This document shows, in pieces, positions 10,819 through 20,144 of a stretch of DNA of 53,275 nt. Below the pieces are notes generated by a model that did not search any database, was not told where the DNA came from, and saw only the letters and a list, made by a program, of their open reading frames with translations. The DNA is from Gammaproteobacteria bacterium (lineage in GTDB: Bacteria; Pseudomonadota; Gammaproteobacteria; Coxiellales; Coxiellaceae): NCBI GenBank assembly GCA_013287505.1, contig JABDDR010000006.1, positions 1 to 53,275 of the forward strand, in the 5' to 3' direction. Made by a program: the position numbers and the translations under genes. Each line of letters starts with the position of its first letter. Position 1 is the first letter of the stretch.

Positions 10819-10848
10819 GGTTCGCAGCAAACATCTTTGGAGATATTA

Positions 10849-11439
10849 TTGATCTTAACATTATTTTTGTCGGCACTAGAAACGATAATTAATCTCGCGA
10901 TCAAAGCTGATCCCGATGCGCTGAGAAAAATCGCTACACTTAAAAATCAAGTCATCGAAATTCATTGCGACGATTGGCGCATGCATTTTTTTATTATGCC
11001 AAGCTCACACGGTTTGCAATTTCACACAAAATACACAGGTAAAGTGAATACGACTATTACTGGTTCATTCAATCATTTTTTACATATTTTTATAAAAGGC
11101 GCGGACACAAAAACACTGTTCAATTACCCTATTGATGTTGAGGGCAATACACATAATATTGAAGTATTACGCGACGCTTTTAAAAATATCGATATTGATT
11201 TTGAAGAAAAGTTATCACATTATGTCGGCGACTCAATCGCGCATAAATTATGTTTCCATTTAAAAAATACGCGTGCGTATTTAAAAAAATCAGCACAGAA
11301 TATCGAAAACCAAACCAAAGAATACATTCATTATGAAACGAAAAATTTGGTCTCTCACAAACAAGCTGAACGATTTTATGAAGACGTTACAAAATTGCGT
11401 GATGATGTAGAGCGGCTTGAAGCGAGAATGCTACGATGA
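10849..11439 (+). CDS. ubiJ: UbiJ, SCP2-domain ubiquinone synthesis factor
   Basis: A 196-residue protein matching UbiJ in length, order and layout: an N-terminal helix, a lipid-binding SCP2-like domain with an [12 protein letters not shown]...[12 protein letters not shown] core, and a C-terminal coiled coil ending [15 protein letters not shown]. UbiJ binds ubiquinone intermediates in the cytosolic Ubi complex together with UbiK. There is no ATG before residue 45 or so. TTG 10849 is chosen because GGAG lies 6 nt upstream; TTG 10837 is also in frame but has no such site. It overlaps the ubiB start by 4 nt. Confidence 0.85.
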   Translation: MILTLFLSALETIINLAIKADPDALRKIATLKNQVIEIHCDDWRMHFFIMPSSHGLQFHTKYTGKVNTTITGSFNHFLHIFIKGADTKTLFNYPIDVEGNTHNIEVLRDAFKNIDIDFEEKLSHYVGDSIAHKLCFHLKNTRAYLKKSAQNIENQTKEYIHYETKNLVSHKQAERFYEDVTKLRDDVERLEARMLR

Positions 11440-12821
11440 AAACTCTTTTTCGATTATGCAAAATCTTTGCTGTGTTTTCACAACACACCGTTAATCGACG
11501 TGTTATCAGCAAACGTTCAACCATTTTACGAAAATTATCTTATTTAAATCCGCTCAGTTTTCACAACAAACATCATTCGCGCGGTGAATCGATACGACTC
11601 GCGCTCGAACAACTGGGCCCCATTTACGTTAAATTCGGGCAATTATTATCAACACGTTCTGATTTAATTCCAGAGGACATTATTGCAGAATTAGAAAAAC
11701 TACAAGATCGTGTAACGCCCTTTTCGAGTGATCTGGCTGTTGAAAAAATCGAGTGCGCTTTTAAGAAGAATATTGACGACATATATGCAACATTTGATAG
11801 AAAACCATTAGCTTCTGCATCCATTGCACAGGTGCATGCGGCGACTTTAAAAACAGGCGAAGATGTGGTGGTTAAGATTATTCGCCCGCGTATTGAAAAA
11901 ACCATTCGTCACGATATTGCCGTTTTAAAATTGGCAGCAAGTCTTATTGAAAAATTTTGGAAGCATGGCAAACGTTTGCGCGCAAAAGCCGTGGTATGCG
12001 AATTTGAAAAAACAATTATTGATGAATTGGATTTAATGCGTGAAGCAGCCAATGCGTCACAGCTGCGCCGTAATTTTGAGAATTCTGAGGTGATGACTGT
12101 CCCGAAAATCTATTGGAGTTATACACGCGATCGTGTTATGACTATGGAGCGCATTTATGGCGTTCAAATTTCCGATATTGAAACACTTAAAAAAAATAAT
12201 GTTAATTTAAAAAAATTATCCGAATATGGTGTTGAGATTTTCTTCACACAAGTGTTTCGTGATGCTTTTTTTCATGCCGATATGCATCCCGGTAATTTAT
12301 TTATTGATATTACCGATCCTGATAATCCGCGTTACTTAGGTGTTGATTTTGGCATTATGGGAACACTCTCACCCATTGATCAAAATTATTTGGCGCAAAA
12401 TATATTGGCTTTTTTATCGCGTGATTATAAAAAGGTGGCGCAATTACATATTGAATCGGGATGGGTTTCACGCGACACCCGCGTCGATGAATTTGAGTCT
12501 GCTATTCGCACTGTCTGCGAACCGATTTTTGAAAAACCGTTGTCTGAAATTTCATTTGGGCAATTATTATTAAAATTATTTCAAACCGCAGAACGTTTTA
12601 ATATGACCGTGCAGCCGCAATTAATGTTGCTGCAAAAAACATTATTTTATATTGAAAGTTTGGGTAGAAAACTCTATCCCGATTTAGATTTGTGGGAAAC
12701 TGCAAAACCGTTTATGACAAAATGGATGCGCAAACAACGGTTTGATTTTCGAAAAGATCTTGAAAAATTGTTGAAATTGCCGGCGTTGTTGTTTGATGTG
12801 TTAGAAGAAATGAAAAGATAG
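11436..12821 (+). CDS. ubiB: UbiB, atypical kinase of ubiquinone synthesis, short form
   Basis: A 461-residue ADCK/UbiB-family ATPase needed for ubiquinone synthesis. Visible are the KxGQ motif in [12 protein letters not shown] (residues 65-76), the alanine-rich loop ASASIAQVH (127-135), the ATP lysine in VVVKIIRP (K147), the catalytic FHADMHPGN and the metal-binding VDFGIMG. E. coli UbiB is 546 residues and ends in two membrane helices. This one stops at [11 protein letters not shown], directly before the tRNA gene, with no membrane segment there. The kinase part is complete, so the protein may be soluble or anchored through partners. Confidence 0.92.
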   Translation: MKTLFRLCKIFAVFSQHTVNRRVISKRSTILRKLSYLNPLSFHNKHHSRGESIRLALEQLGPIYVKFGQLLSTRSDLIPEDIIAELEKLQDRVTPFSSDLAVEKIECAFKKNIDDIYATFDRKPLASASIAQVHAATLKTGEDVVVKIIRPRIEKTIRHDIAVLKLAASLIEKFWKHGKRLRAKAVVCEFEKTIIDELDLMREAANASQLRRNFENSEVMTVPKIYWSYTRDRVMTMERIYGVQISDIETLKKNNVNLKKLSEYGVEIFFTQVFRDAFFHADMHPGNLFIDITDPDNPRYLGVDFGIMGTLSPIDQNYLAQNILAFLSRDYKKVAQLHIESGWVSRDTRVDEFESAIRTVCEPIFEKPLSEISFGQLLLKLFQTAERFNMTVQPQLMLLQKTLFYIESLGRKLYPDLDLWETAKPFMTKWMRKQRFDFRKDLEKLLKLPALLFDVLEEMKR

Positions 12822-12895
12822 TGCGCCCGGCGGGATTCGAACCCACGACCCTTGGTTTCGGAAACCAATACTCTATCCAACTGAGCTACGGGCGC
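12822..12895 (-). tRNA. tRNA-Arg (anticodon CCG)
   Basis: Read on the minus strand, the 74-nt sequence folds as a full cloverleaf. The acceptor is GCGCCCG with CGGGCGC. The D arm is GCTCAGTTGGATAGAG, the anticodon stem TTGGT/ACCAA holds loop TTCCGAA, and the T arm contains GGTTCGAATCC. The anticodon CCG reads CGG (Arg). The 3' CCA is not encoded, so it must be added enzymatically. The 3' end touches the stop codon of convergent ubiB. Confidence 0.96.
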
Positions 12896-12901
12896 TAAAT
12901 A

Positions 12902-13066
12902 TTAAGACAGTAATATAATCTTACGTTCTGCTTTTTCTTTTTCAGCTTTCCGCGCTTTGTTTTGTCTAGACTCTTCTCTGTCGCCCACAATAATGATGTA
13001 GCTACCAATGGTCGCATATAAAACAAGAACGATCATGATAATTATTGTGCTTATTGTTGCTGCCAT
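12902..13066 (-). CDS. Small membrane protein, unknown
   Basis: A 54-residue protein I do not recognise. One hydrophobic helix spans about residues 3-28, followed by a short, highly charged Lys/Glu/Arg helix (EKEKAERK). ATG 13066 is chosen because AAAAGGGG lies 7 nt upstream. A longer frame from ATG 13090 would overlap the previous gene. It follows the 75-residue gene at 13083-13310 and comM on the same strand, suggesting one message. Confidence 0.6.
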   Translation of the reverse strand: MAATISTIIIMIVLVLYATIGSYIIIVGDREESRQNKARKAEKEKAERKIILLS

Positions 13067-13082
13067 AAACCAACCCCTTTTC

Positions 13083-13310
13083 CTAATCATCCGCCCGATG
13101 AAGCCCGGTCAGAGTAAAAACAAATCCGGCAATACCTGTTAAACCAATTAACATACTGCCCACGGGGGTCATTCTCGCGGCATGTGTAATGAGCCCACCC
13201 ACAATGCTTGCCGTGATTAAATTGACGCCCAATTTTCTAAAATCCTCTTTTAACAGTTTTTTATTAAATGGTCTGAGTAATTTTTTTGTAATTCTATCAT
13301 TTTCCGCCAT
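13083..13310 (-). CDS. Small membrane protein, unknown, overlapping comM
   Basis: A 75-residue protein I do not recognise. A basic N-terminus (KKLLRPFNKKLLKED) is followed by two hydrophobic stretches around residues 29-44 and 50-68, rich in Gly and Ala. ATG 13310 is chosen because AAGGTGG lies 6 nt upstream. It overlaps the comM stop by 14 nt. Tight spacing and good start sites make it more likely a real gene than a chance frame. Confidence 0.6.
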   Translation of the reverse strand: MAENDRITKKLLRPFNKKLLKEDFRKLGVNLITASIVGGLITHAARMTPVGSMLIGLTGIAGFVFTLTGLHRADD

Positions 13311-14820
13311 AACCATCCACCTTCACCAATCGATAACTCAACGCTTCTTGCAAGTGTTTTTGCGTAATTTGATCGGCATTATCAAGATCTGCAATGGTGC
13401 GAGATAATTTTAAAATACGATGGTAAGCGCGAGCTGATAATCCTAATTTAACCATCGCATTTTCTAAGAAAATAAAATCATTTTTTTCAACGCTACAATG
13501 TTGCATCACGTGTTCGCCAATTAATTGTGCATTTGTACATTTCGAACGCTTTTGTTGTTTGTCGCGCGCTGCTAAAACACGTTCTCGCACTACTGCACTC
13601 GATTCTGCTTTTTCTTGCGACTGATCTAATATCACCGTTGCAGGTAATTGCGGCACGGTTACGTGCATATCAATACGATCAAGTAATGGCCCTGATAATT
13701 TATTTTGATAAGCCATCACTTGTTCTGAAGAACATCGGCAACGACCACTGGGATCACCATAATAACCGCACGGACAAGGATTCATCGCTGCGATAAATTG
13801 AAAACGCGAGGGAAATATTTCCTGCCTGGCAGCACGCGAAATTGTAACAACACCCGCTTCTAATGGTTCACGCAATGCTTCTAATACATGGCGATTAAAT
13901 TCCGGCAATTCATCTAAAAATAAAACGCCATTATGTGCGAGTGAAATTTCGCCTGGTTTTGGCGGGCTACCACCACCCACCAATGCCACTGATGAGGCGG
14001 TGTGATGTGGCGATCGAAAAGGGCGTTTTTTCCAATTATCCGCACTAAAACCTTGGTTACTGACTGAGTAAACAACCGCTGTCGCTTGTGATTCCAAATT
14101 CGTCATTTCAGGCAAAATACCTGGCAATCGACTGGATAGCATGGTTTTTCCAGTGCCCGGTGGCCCTTTAAATAAAACACTGTGGCCACCCGCTGCTGCA
14201 ATCTCTAATGCACGTTTTGCATGCACTTGTCCGCGCACATCTGCGAGATCAGGGTATGCTTGTAATTGTGTAGCATTACATGAGTATGAAGCAAATTTTT
14301 CTAAGGGTTTTTGTCCAGTAATATGCGCACAAACAGATCTCAAATTTTCTGCAATAAATACAGTTAATCCGTTTGCTAAAGACGCTTCTTGTGCATTGGC
14401 TTTAGGCAAAATCAATGAACGTTTAAATTCATGCGTCATCAATGCCATCGGTAAAACACCTTTGACTGAATTAATAACGCCGGTTAATGTTAATTCACCC
14501 ACAATTTCATAATCTGTTAAACGATCTTTAGGGATTTGATCGTGTGCTGCTAAAATACCTAACGCAATCGGTAAGTCAAAACGTCCGCCTTCTTTGGGTA
14601 AATCGGCAGGTGCTAAATTAATGACGATGCGACGCGTTGGGAATTCGAAACCATTATTAATAATTGCGCTGCGTACGCGATCTTTGCTTTCTTTGACTGC
14701 TTTTTCAGGCAATCCGACGATGCTTAATCCAGGTAATCCAGGAGATAAATGGACCTCGATTGTCACCAGTGGCGCGTTCATGCCCAAATTCGCACGACTG
14801 TGGACGATGGCGAGTGACAT
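13297..14820 (-). CDS. comM: ComM/YifB family AAA+ ATPase
   Basis: A 507-residue protein of the YifB/ComM family (Mg-chelatase-like). In naturally competent gammaproteobacteria ComM is a hexameric helicase that extends branch migration during integration of DNA taken up. The N-terminal Lon-like domain is at residues 1-165 (VHLSPGLPGLSIVGLPEKAVKE). Walker A GPPGTGKT lies near 218, then the FRSPHHTAS and Walker B LFLDELPEF segments, and four cysteines MNPCPCGYYGDPSGRCRCS in the ATPase domain. The length is normal. It follows ubiK by 52 nt, a common pairing. Confidence 0.95.
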   Translation of the reverse strand: MSLAIVHSRANLGMNAPLVTIEVHLSPGLPGLSIVGLPEKAVKESKDRVRSAIINNGFEFPTRRIVINLAPADLPKEGGRFDLPIALGILAAHDQIPKDRLTDYEIVGELTLTGVINSVKGVLPMALMTHEFKRSLILPKANAQEASLANGLTVFIAENLRSVCAHITGQKPLEKFASYSCNATQLQAYPDLADVRGQVHAKRALEIAAAGGHSVLFKGPPGTGKTMLSSRLPGILPEMTNLESQATAVVYSVSNQGFSADNWKKRPFRSPHHTASSVALVGGGSPPKPGEISLAHNGVLFLDELPEFNRHVLEALREPLEAGVVTISRAARQEIFPSRFQFIAAMNPCPCGYYGDPSGRCRCSSEQVMAYQNKLSGPLLDRIDMHVTVPQLPATVILDQSQEKAESSAVVRERVLAARDKQQKRSKCTNAQLIGEHVMQHCSVEKNDFIFLENAMVKLGLSARAYHRILKLSRTIADLDNADQITQKHLQEALSYRLVKVDGYGGK

Positions 14821-14872
14821 GATTTTTATTTCGCCCGCTAATGCGCGCGGCTCCCTGGCAAGATTGGTGTGC

Positions 14873-15115
14873 TTATGCGCGTGATTCTCTGTCGAGTAAT
14901 TGCTTTTCTAGCGCTTCAAGTTTTTCACGTGTGCGCAATAACACGCGCCGTTGCGCATCAAATTCTTCGCGCGTTACTAAATCTAATTTTTCAAAAACAC
15001 CTTGTATCGCGGCACGAAAATTATGCCGCATATCGCTGGGCATATTTTTTAAGCCTTGTGGCATGGCGTCAAATACATTTTGAATAATGTCGTTTATGTT
15101 TTTAGGATCAATCAT
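14873..15115 (-). CDS. ubiK: UbiK, ubiquinone synthesis accessory factor
   Basis: An 80-residue protein of the BMFP/YqiC family. UbiK binds UbiJ and promotes aerobic ubiquinone synthesis. The pattern is an N-terminal amphipathic helix (INDIIQNVFDAMPQG), then FRAAIQGVFEKLDLVTREEFDAQRRVLLRTREKLEALE, a coiled coil with the conserved REEFD. It sits upstream of comM and near ubiE-ubiJ-ubiB, which supports the call. Confidence 0.92.
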   Translation of the reverse strand: MIDPKNINDIIQNVFDAMPQGLKNMPSDMRHNFRAAIQGVFEKLDLVTREEFDAQRRVLLRTREKLEALEKQLLDRESRA

Positions 15116-15174
15116 AAATACCTCTTTTTTGGATAACTATAAACGAAATAAAATAAAATGAAATACCGTGTTTT

Positions 15175-15313
15175 TTCGTAGAGACGTCGATTTATCGCGT
15201 CTCAGATTTTCGATCAACCTCGCTGTCTGAAAGTAGCAAGCTGGTTAGGTATATTTACCATACATCACTGTGCATCGAAGATCTGAGACGCGATAAATCG
15301 ACGTCTCTACGAA
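15175..15313. repeat. 139-bp element with perfect 33-bp inverted ends
   Basis: The arms at 15175-15207 and 15281-15313 are exact reverse complements over 33 bp (left end TTCGTAGAGACGTCGATTTA). With one mismatch the pairing runs further inward. A 73-bp spacer lies between them. There is no open frame worth noting and no second copy in the window. It fills the gap between ubiK and the glycosyltransferase gene. Confidence 0.85.
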
Positions 15314-15324
15314 GACTGAAGCAC

Positions 15325-16536
15325 TTATAAAAAAGATTCTATTTGGCCAACACAAGCTTCCTTCGAGAAATGATTTTTCACATACTGCAATCCAGCATCA
15401 CCCAATTTTTTGCACTGATCTTTTAATTCATACGCTTTTGTAATAACCTCAACAACGTCAGATACATTATCGGAAGCAACAGAATAGCCACATGCTGCTT
15501 CACGAATAATCTCATGACCATCACTTTCTTTATTTAAAAATGCAACGACGGGCAAACCTGCTGCCATATAACCTAAAATTTTTCCTGGCACGACCGGCGT
15601 TTTATTTTTAGCGCTGAGTGAAACCAAGCCGAAGTCACAGGCTTTTAATAAATCTGCATAATAATCACGACTAATAAACGGCTTAAACATCACATTACTT
15701 AAATTATTTTTTGCAGTCATTTCTTCCAGCTTTTTTTTCTCAGCACCATCGCCCACAATTAAAAAACAAAGATCTTTAAGATGTTGCACTTGCATGGCCG
15801 CTTCAATTAAAAGTGCCAGATTCTGAGATGGGCCAATAACACCGGCAAACACTGCCACAAATTTATTTTGTAATTGAAATAATTCACGATAATCTTTGCT
15901 TGTAGCTGCTGGTTGATGCGCTGTAATATCAACCCAATTATGTAAAACAATACATTTATTTTTTATTTCAGGATAACACGCTATTAATAAATCTTTATTG
16001 CCTTGTGAGTGAGTTGTTATCACATCTGCTTTTTTATAACTCCACTTTTCTATCCATTGAAAAAATGTGATAGTGGCTTTATTTTTAAGAACACCTAAAT
16101 CAATTGCATTTTGCGGAAAAAGATCTTGGACATTTAAAATAAATTTCGCTTGTAATGATTTTTTCGCCCATGCGCCCACAAATGCTAATGGCAATGGTGG
16201 ACTATACACAATCACAGCATCTACTTTTTCTTTTATCATTTTTTTTATTTTTCGAATAAACAAGTAGGGCAATAATAATTGTGCGATGCCACGGATGATA
16301 AAATGTACTTGATGATGTGCCATGTGTTTGATGCGAATTACGCGGATATTTTTTTCCATCATGACTTCTGAAAAAGCCTGCGCATCATCGGGATCTAGGT
16401 TATATTGCGGCCAACATGTCACAACCGTCACTTGATAACCACGGTGTGTTAATTCTTCCGCTAATTCCAGCATTAAATGGGATGCGGAGCGAATTTCGGG
16501 GGGGTAGGAATCTGTTATTAATAAAATATGTTTCAT
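15325..16536 (-). CDS. Glycosyltransferase family 4, WbuB-like
   Basis: A 403-residue GT-B glycosyltransferase. The N-terminal domain starts MKHILLITDSYPPEIRSASHLMLELAEELTHRGY, the usual opening of WbuB-like GT4 enzymes of O-antigen and capsule loci. The C-terminal nucleotide-sugar domain has VFAGVIGPSQNLALLIEA, GDGAEKKKLEE and the KTPVVPGKILGYMAAGLPVVAF segment with its donor-binding region. The acceptor sugar is unknown. It is the last gene of the wecB polysaccharide run, after a repeat. Confidence 0.9.
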   Translation of the reverse strand: MKHILLITDSYPPEIRSASHLMLELAEELTHRGYQVTVVTCWPQYNLDPDDAQAFSEVMMEKNIRVIRIKHMAHHQVHFIIRGIAQLLLPYLFIRKIKKMIKEKVDAVIVYSPPLPLAFVGAWAKKSLQAKFILNVQDLFPQNAIDLGVLKNKATITFFQWIEKWSYKKADVITTHSQGNKDLLIACYPEIKNKCIVLHNWVDITAHQPAATSKDYRELFQLQNKFVAVFAGVIGPSQNLALLIEAAMQVQHLKDLCFLIVGDGAEKKKLEEMTAKNNLSNVMFKPFISRDYYADLLKACDFGLVSLSAKNKTPVVPGKILGYMAAGLPVVAFLNKESDGHEIIREAACGYSVASDNVSDVVEVITKAYELKDQCKKLGDAGLQYVKNHFSKEACVGQIESFL

Positions 16537-16553
16537 AAAATTGATCTCTGTGA

Positions 16554-16665
16554 AATTCGCGCTCGCTTTTGCTCCTGCTTCTAAACTATCTCACTGGTAC
16601 GTGCTTGCTGATGGTTTGTGCCAGTGACAAAGTTTAGAGGCGCTCACGTCAGTGAGTGCGAAAGT
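16554..16665. repeat. Palindromic repeat, family 2, copy 2
   Basis: Left arm: TTCGCGCTCGC, then GCTTCTAAACTATCTCACTGG. Right arm: GTGCCAGTGACAAAGTTTAGAGGCGC, then CTCACGTCAGTGAGTGCGAA. The arms are imperfect reverse complements. The right arm contains the stop codon and last six codons (LSHSLT) of the oxidoreductase gene at 16644-18809. Confidence 0.8.
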
Positions 16666-18809
16666 TCAAGCACCTCATTTTTTGCCAACGATTTCTCAAT
16701 CGCAAAAACAGCTTGCATAGAAATAAATGTGTCATTTAATGAAATGTTATCGCTTTTTCCAAGCACGCAATTAATAAAGGCATTTATTTCTTCTTGATAA
16801 CCCATTTCTTGTTTGGACGTTTTAAATTTTTCAGAATGCTTGCCAGCAATGAATTGAGATATGCGAAAATCAGTAGATAAAATCGTTTTTTCATCAAAAA
16901 ATATTTCAAGGTATTCGCGATTCAATGAGCGATTGCCAACAGCGGTATAAATCAATGAAGCAATCGAGCCTTTTGAGAATTGAATACTGACAACACAATT
17001 ATCATTATTTACAATAGATTTATTATCACCAGACACCTTTTGTGCAAAAACGCTGACCGGATTTTCTTGCAATACATATTGCATTAAATCAATAAAATGT
17101 GTCATTTCGCCCACGATGCGACTGCGTCCTTCGCGATCACTATGCACCCAATGTTCTGCGGGTATTTTTCCGGCATTGACACGATAACTTAAAACAGCAG
17201 GGTTCACACGATGACTTAACCACGATTTTATTTTTAATGCATGCGGCGAAAAACGACGATTATGCCCCACCATCAAAACAGATTTTTCATTTTGTTGATT
17301 GTAGGCGGAAATAATATCTAATAATTCTTGTTCGTTAATACACAAAGGTTTTTCAATCAACAATGATTTTTTTGATTGGATTGATTTTAAAATCAATGCG
17401 GCATGTTGACTGTGCGGCGTTAATGCAATCAGCGCATCCGTAGTTGAATCATTGAATACTGTATTTAATTCTGTCGCGCACGCTGCAAATCCAAATCGTT
17501 TTGCGTTATGTTGCGCGCTCACACCAGAGTTTGTAACTAATGTATTGAGAGTCACATGCTTGCATTTTTTTAATGCGGGTAAAAAAACAGCTTTGCCATA
17601 TAAGCCCGCACCAATTACGCTTAGATTGACTGTATTTTTTTTACTGGGTTTTTCATGCGCTATTAATTGTCGTGTAATTTCCACTGAATTGGGATATTCA
17701 AATAATAAACCCACAGGATTTATTAATTTATTTTTTAAAAAAGTATCATAAACCGTTTCTGCATTTTCAATAGCGTATTTTTCGGTAATCAGTGATGACA
17801 CATCAATTAATTTTTTTGACAATAATCGAATAAATTCTTGAAGATTACGATTTTCAGTCCATCGTGCTAACTCAATTGGATAATCAACGCCATCTTTTTC
17901 ATAGCTGTCATTAATTGAACCTGGGCCTGCGGCTTTTGAAACAATTAATTCCAACTCTTTATGCCATAGCTCGTTGCGATTGGGATGAATATCTGCAACA
18001 CCGACAACTACAATTTTTCCTTTTTGACGCGACAATTGAATCGCAAAATCAACAGGCTCACTCGAATGTGTTGCAGCGGTAATAATAACTGCATCAACAC
18101 CGTGATTCTGCGTTGCTGAAATGACTGTGTTTTGAAATAAAGAAGCTTCATGATGCGCAAATTCAGCACCATTATTTTTAGCCATCTGAATTTTTTCGGC
18201 ATTTACATCGAATGCAAAAACACTACAACCATAGGCTTTTAATAATTGAACGGTGAGCTGTCCTAACAATCCTAAACCAACCACTGCAACTGTTGATCCA
18301 AATGTTAAATTGGCTGAACGAATGCCATGGAGCGCAATACAACCCAACATACCAAATGCAGCGGATTCTGTTGAAACATCATCAGGTAATTTCACAGCAA
18401 GATTAATTGGTACAGAAATATAATCGGCGTGCGACGCAAAACCTTGCCCGATGCAGGCAACACGATCACCTGGCAAAAATTCATGTGCATGAATACCTGC
18501 TTCAACCACAATGCCAGCGCAACTATAACCAAGTGGTGTTGGTGTATCGAGTCGACCCATGGCTTCTGAAAATGTTTTTACAAATCCTTCGTTTTTTGCT
18601 TTTTCAATAAATCGTTTGACTAAATCGGGGCGAGCTTTTGCTTTGCCGATTAATGATTTTTTGCCGAGTTCTATGGTTGATTTTTCTGTGCCGATGCTGA
18701 TGAGGGAATGGCAATTGCGGACGAGGATGGATTTTGATCCGCAGCGAGGTACGGGCACATTTTCTAAGGTGACTTTGCCGGTTTTGTAATTTTGGATGAT
18801 TTGTTTCAT
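16644..18809 (-). CDS. Bi-domain oxidoreductase (zinc alcohol dehydrogenase-like plus Gfo/Idh/MocA)
   Basis: A 721-residue fusion found in polysaccharide loci. Residues about 1-370 resemble medium-chain zinc alcohol dehydrogenases: GYSCAGIVVEAG, GDRVACIGQGFASHADY and the Rossmann motif VAVVGLGLLGQLTVQLLKAYG. Residues about 390-715 are a Gfo/Idh/MocA oxidoreductase: LSVIGAGLYGKAVFLPALK for NAD(P) binding, then EKPLCIN with its catalytic lysine. Such proteins are thought to oxidise or reduce nucleotide sugars; the substrate is not known. The last residues, LSHSLT, come from a repeat element, so the native C-terminus may have been replaced. Confidence 0.9.
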   Translation of the reverse strand: MKQIIQNYKTGKVTLENVPVPRCGSKSILVRNCHSLISIGTEKSTIELGKKSLIGKAKARPDLVKRFIEKAKNEGFVKTFSEAMGRLDTPTPLGYSCAGIVVEAGIHAHEFLPGDRVACIGQGFASHADYISVPINLAVKLPDDVSTESAAFGMLGCIALHGIRSANLTFGSTVAVVGLGLLGQLTVQLLKAYGCSVFAFDVNAEKIQMAKNNGAEFAHHEASLFQNTVISATQNHGVDAVIITAATHSSEPVDFAIQLSRQKGKIVVVGVADIHPNRNELWHKELELIVSKAAGPGSINDSYEKDGVDYPIELARWTENRNLQEFIRLLSKKLIDVSSLITEKYAIENAETVYDTFLKNKLINPVGLLFEYPNSVEITRQLIAHEKPSKKNTVNLSVIGAGLYGKAVFLPALKKCKHVTLNTLVTNSGVSAQHNAKRFGFAACATELNTVFNDSTTDALIALTPHSQHAALILKSIQSKKSLLIEKPLCINEQELLDIISAYNQQNEKSVLMVGHNRRFSPHALKIKSWLSHRVNPAVLSYRVNAGKIPAEHWVHSDREGRSRIVGEMTHFIDLMQYVLQENPVSVFAQKVSGDNKSIVNNDNCVVSIQFSKGSIASLIYTAVGNRSLNREYLEIFFDEKTILSTDFRISQFIAGKHSEKFKTSKQEMGYQEEINAFINCVLGKSDNISLNDTFISMQAVFAIEKSLAKNEVLELSHSLT

Positions 18810-18852
18810 GGGTGCGCTTTGATTTTTTTTATGGGTGTATTTTTAGCCGTTC

Positions 18853-19029
18853 GTTCGATATGACTGCATCTTTATCGAGCTGCTCGTGGGTTACTTGGAC
18901 GTATCATTTTTCACCCTCGCGGAGGTTACAGAGAAATTTTTTGTTTGCACGGCTGCGCGAGGGTGAAAAAAGACACATCCAAGTTCCCACTCGCTATCAA
19001 GTTCATATTGTTTTGCAGTCATATCGAAC
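18853..19029. repeat. Palindromic MITE-like repeat, family 1, copy B
   Basis: About 177 bp with perfect 16-bp inverted ends, GTTCGATATGACTGCA at 18853-18868 and its reverse complement at 19014-19029. The inside matches copy A (578-746) in reverse orientation, including the TTCACCCTCGCG and CGCGAGGGTGAAAAA arms. The flanks 18810-18852 and 19030-19070 hold no gene I can see. Confidence 0.83.
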
Positions 19030-19070
19030 TCGCTGTTTCGGTGCTCGCATCGATCACATCAATTGCATCG

Positions 19071-20144
19071 CTATACGAGCACTTCTTTTTTATCTTGTGC
19101 TAATACATAATTTTTCACGGCTGATGACATGCCGGGTGGAAATTCTGCGTCACGATTAATTAAATCCCAATTGTTACGGAACCAATGAATGACCGTGGGC
19201 AATCCTTGTTGAAAATTTGTTTTTGGATCATAGCCCATTAAATCACGCGCTTTATCTATGCTCGCTTTTAATCGCGATTTGGTATCCCATTTGCGTTTAT
19301 CAGTAAAAGCAATTCCCGCTTTATTTCCCGTGTATTCATTCACCATTTCCGCCATGGCGACAATTTCAGTTTCCTCACCAGAGGCAATATTCATTTCCTC
19401 GCCGATAACACTGTCGTAATAACCTGCGCGTAATAATGCATCAACAATATCTGAGACGTACGTAAAATCGCGCGTCATTTTCCCAGTACCAGTGATCGGC
19501 AACGGCTGACCTTTCATCGCCCAATAAATAAAATTCGGAATCACATTGCGATATTGTCCAGGCACTTCACCAGGGCCATATGAATTAAAAAAGCGTGTTT
19601 TCACGATGGGTAAATCGTAATGATGATGATAAAAATTACAATATAACTCACCGGTCATTTTAGAAATTTGATACGGCGTGCTTAGATGCAATGAAATAAA
19701 ATCTTCTTTCAATGGCAATGGTGCTTGTGCACCGTAAATCGCACAACCAGAACCGGCGTAGACAAATCTTTTGATACCACCAATTAAAACTGCGTATTCC
19801 AGCATTTTAATTGTGCCGAGTCCGCTGACCAACAAATCTTTTTCAGGATAATCCACAGAATTTTGATTTGCAAAAAATGCGGCTAGATGAAAAATGTAAG
19901 AAGGCTTTTCATTAAACACGCGTTTTAAATCGACGTCATTGGTAATATCGCCATTCACAAAAAGCACGTTCGGTAAATTGGGAATATTCCATGCATACGA
20001 TGAAAATAAATTATCGAGAATAATTACTTTTTTCGCACCCGCATTGGCTAGTGCGCGCACCAAATTAGAGCCGATCGCGCCGGCGCCGCCGGTCACTAAA
20101 ATGATTTGATCTTTGTAAGTTTCAATATACGAAGTCGGTAGCAT
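19071..20144 (-). CDS. NAD-dependent nucleotide-sugar epimerase/dehydratase (extended SDR)
   Basis: A 357-residue extended short-chain dehydrogenase. The NAD-binding motif is VTGGAGAIGSNLV near residue 16. The catalytic Ser lies in AGSGCAIYG, and Tyr and Lys in PYQISK. The substrate side shows RFFNSYGPGEVPGQYRNVIPNFIYWA and TRDFTYVSDIVDALL. It resembles UDP-glucose 4-epimerase and CDP-sugar epimerases; the exact sugar cannot be told. Its start overlaps the 3' end of wecB by 23 nt, consistent with coupling. Confidence 0.9.
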   Translation of the reverse strand: MLPTSYIETYKDQIILVTGGAGAIGSNLVRALANAGAKKVIILDNLFSSYAWNIPNLPNVLFVNGDITNDVDLKRVFNEKPSYIFHLAAFFANQNSVDYPEKDLLVSGLGTIKMLEYAVLIGGIKRFVYAGSGCAIYGAQAPLPLKEDFISLHLSTPYQISKMTGELYCNFYHHHYDLPIVKTRFFNSYGPGEVPGQYRNVIPNFIYWAMKGQPLPITGTGKMTRDFTYVSDIVDALLRAGYYDSVIGEEMNIASGEETEIVAMAEMVNEYTGNKAGIAFTDKRKWDTKSRLKASIDKARDLMGYDPKTNFQQGLPTVIHWFRNNWDLINRDAEFPPGMSSAVKNYVLAQDKKEVLV

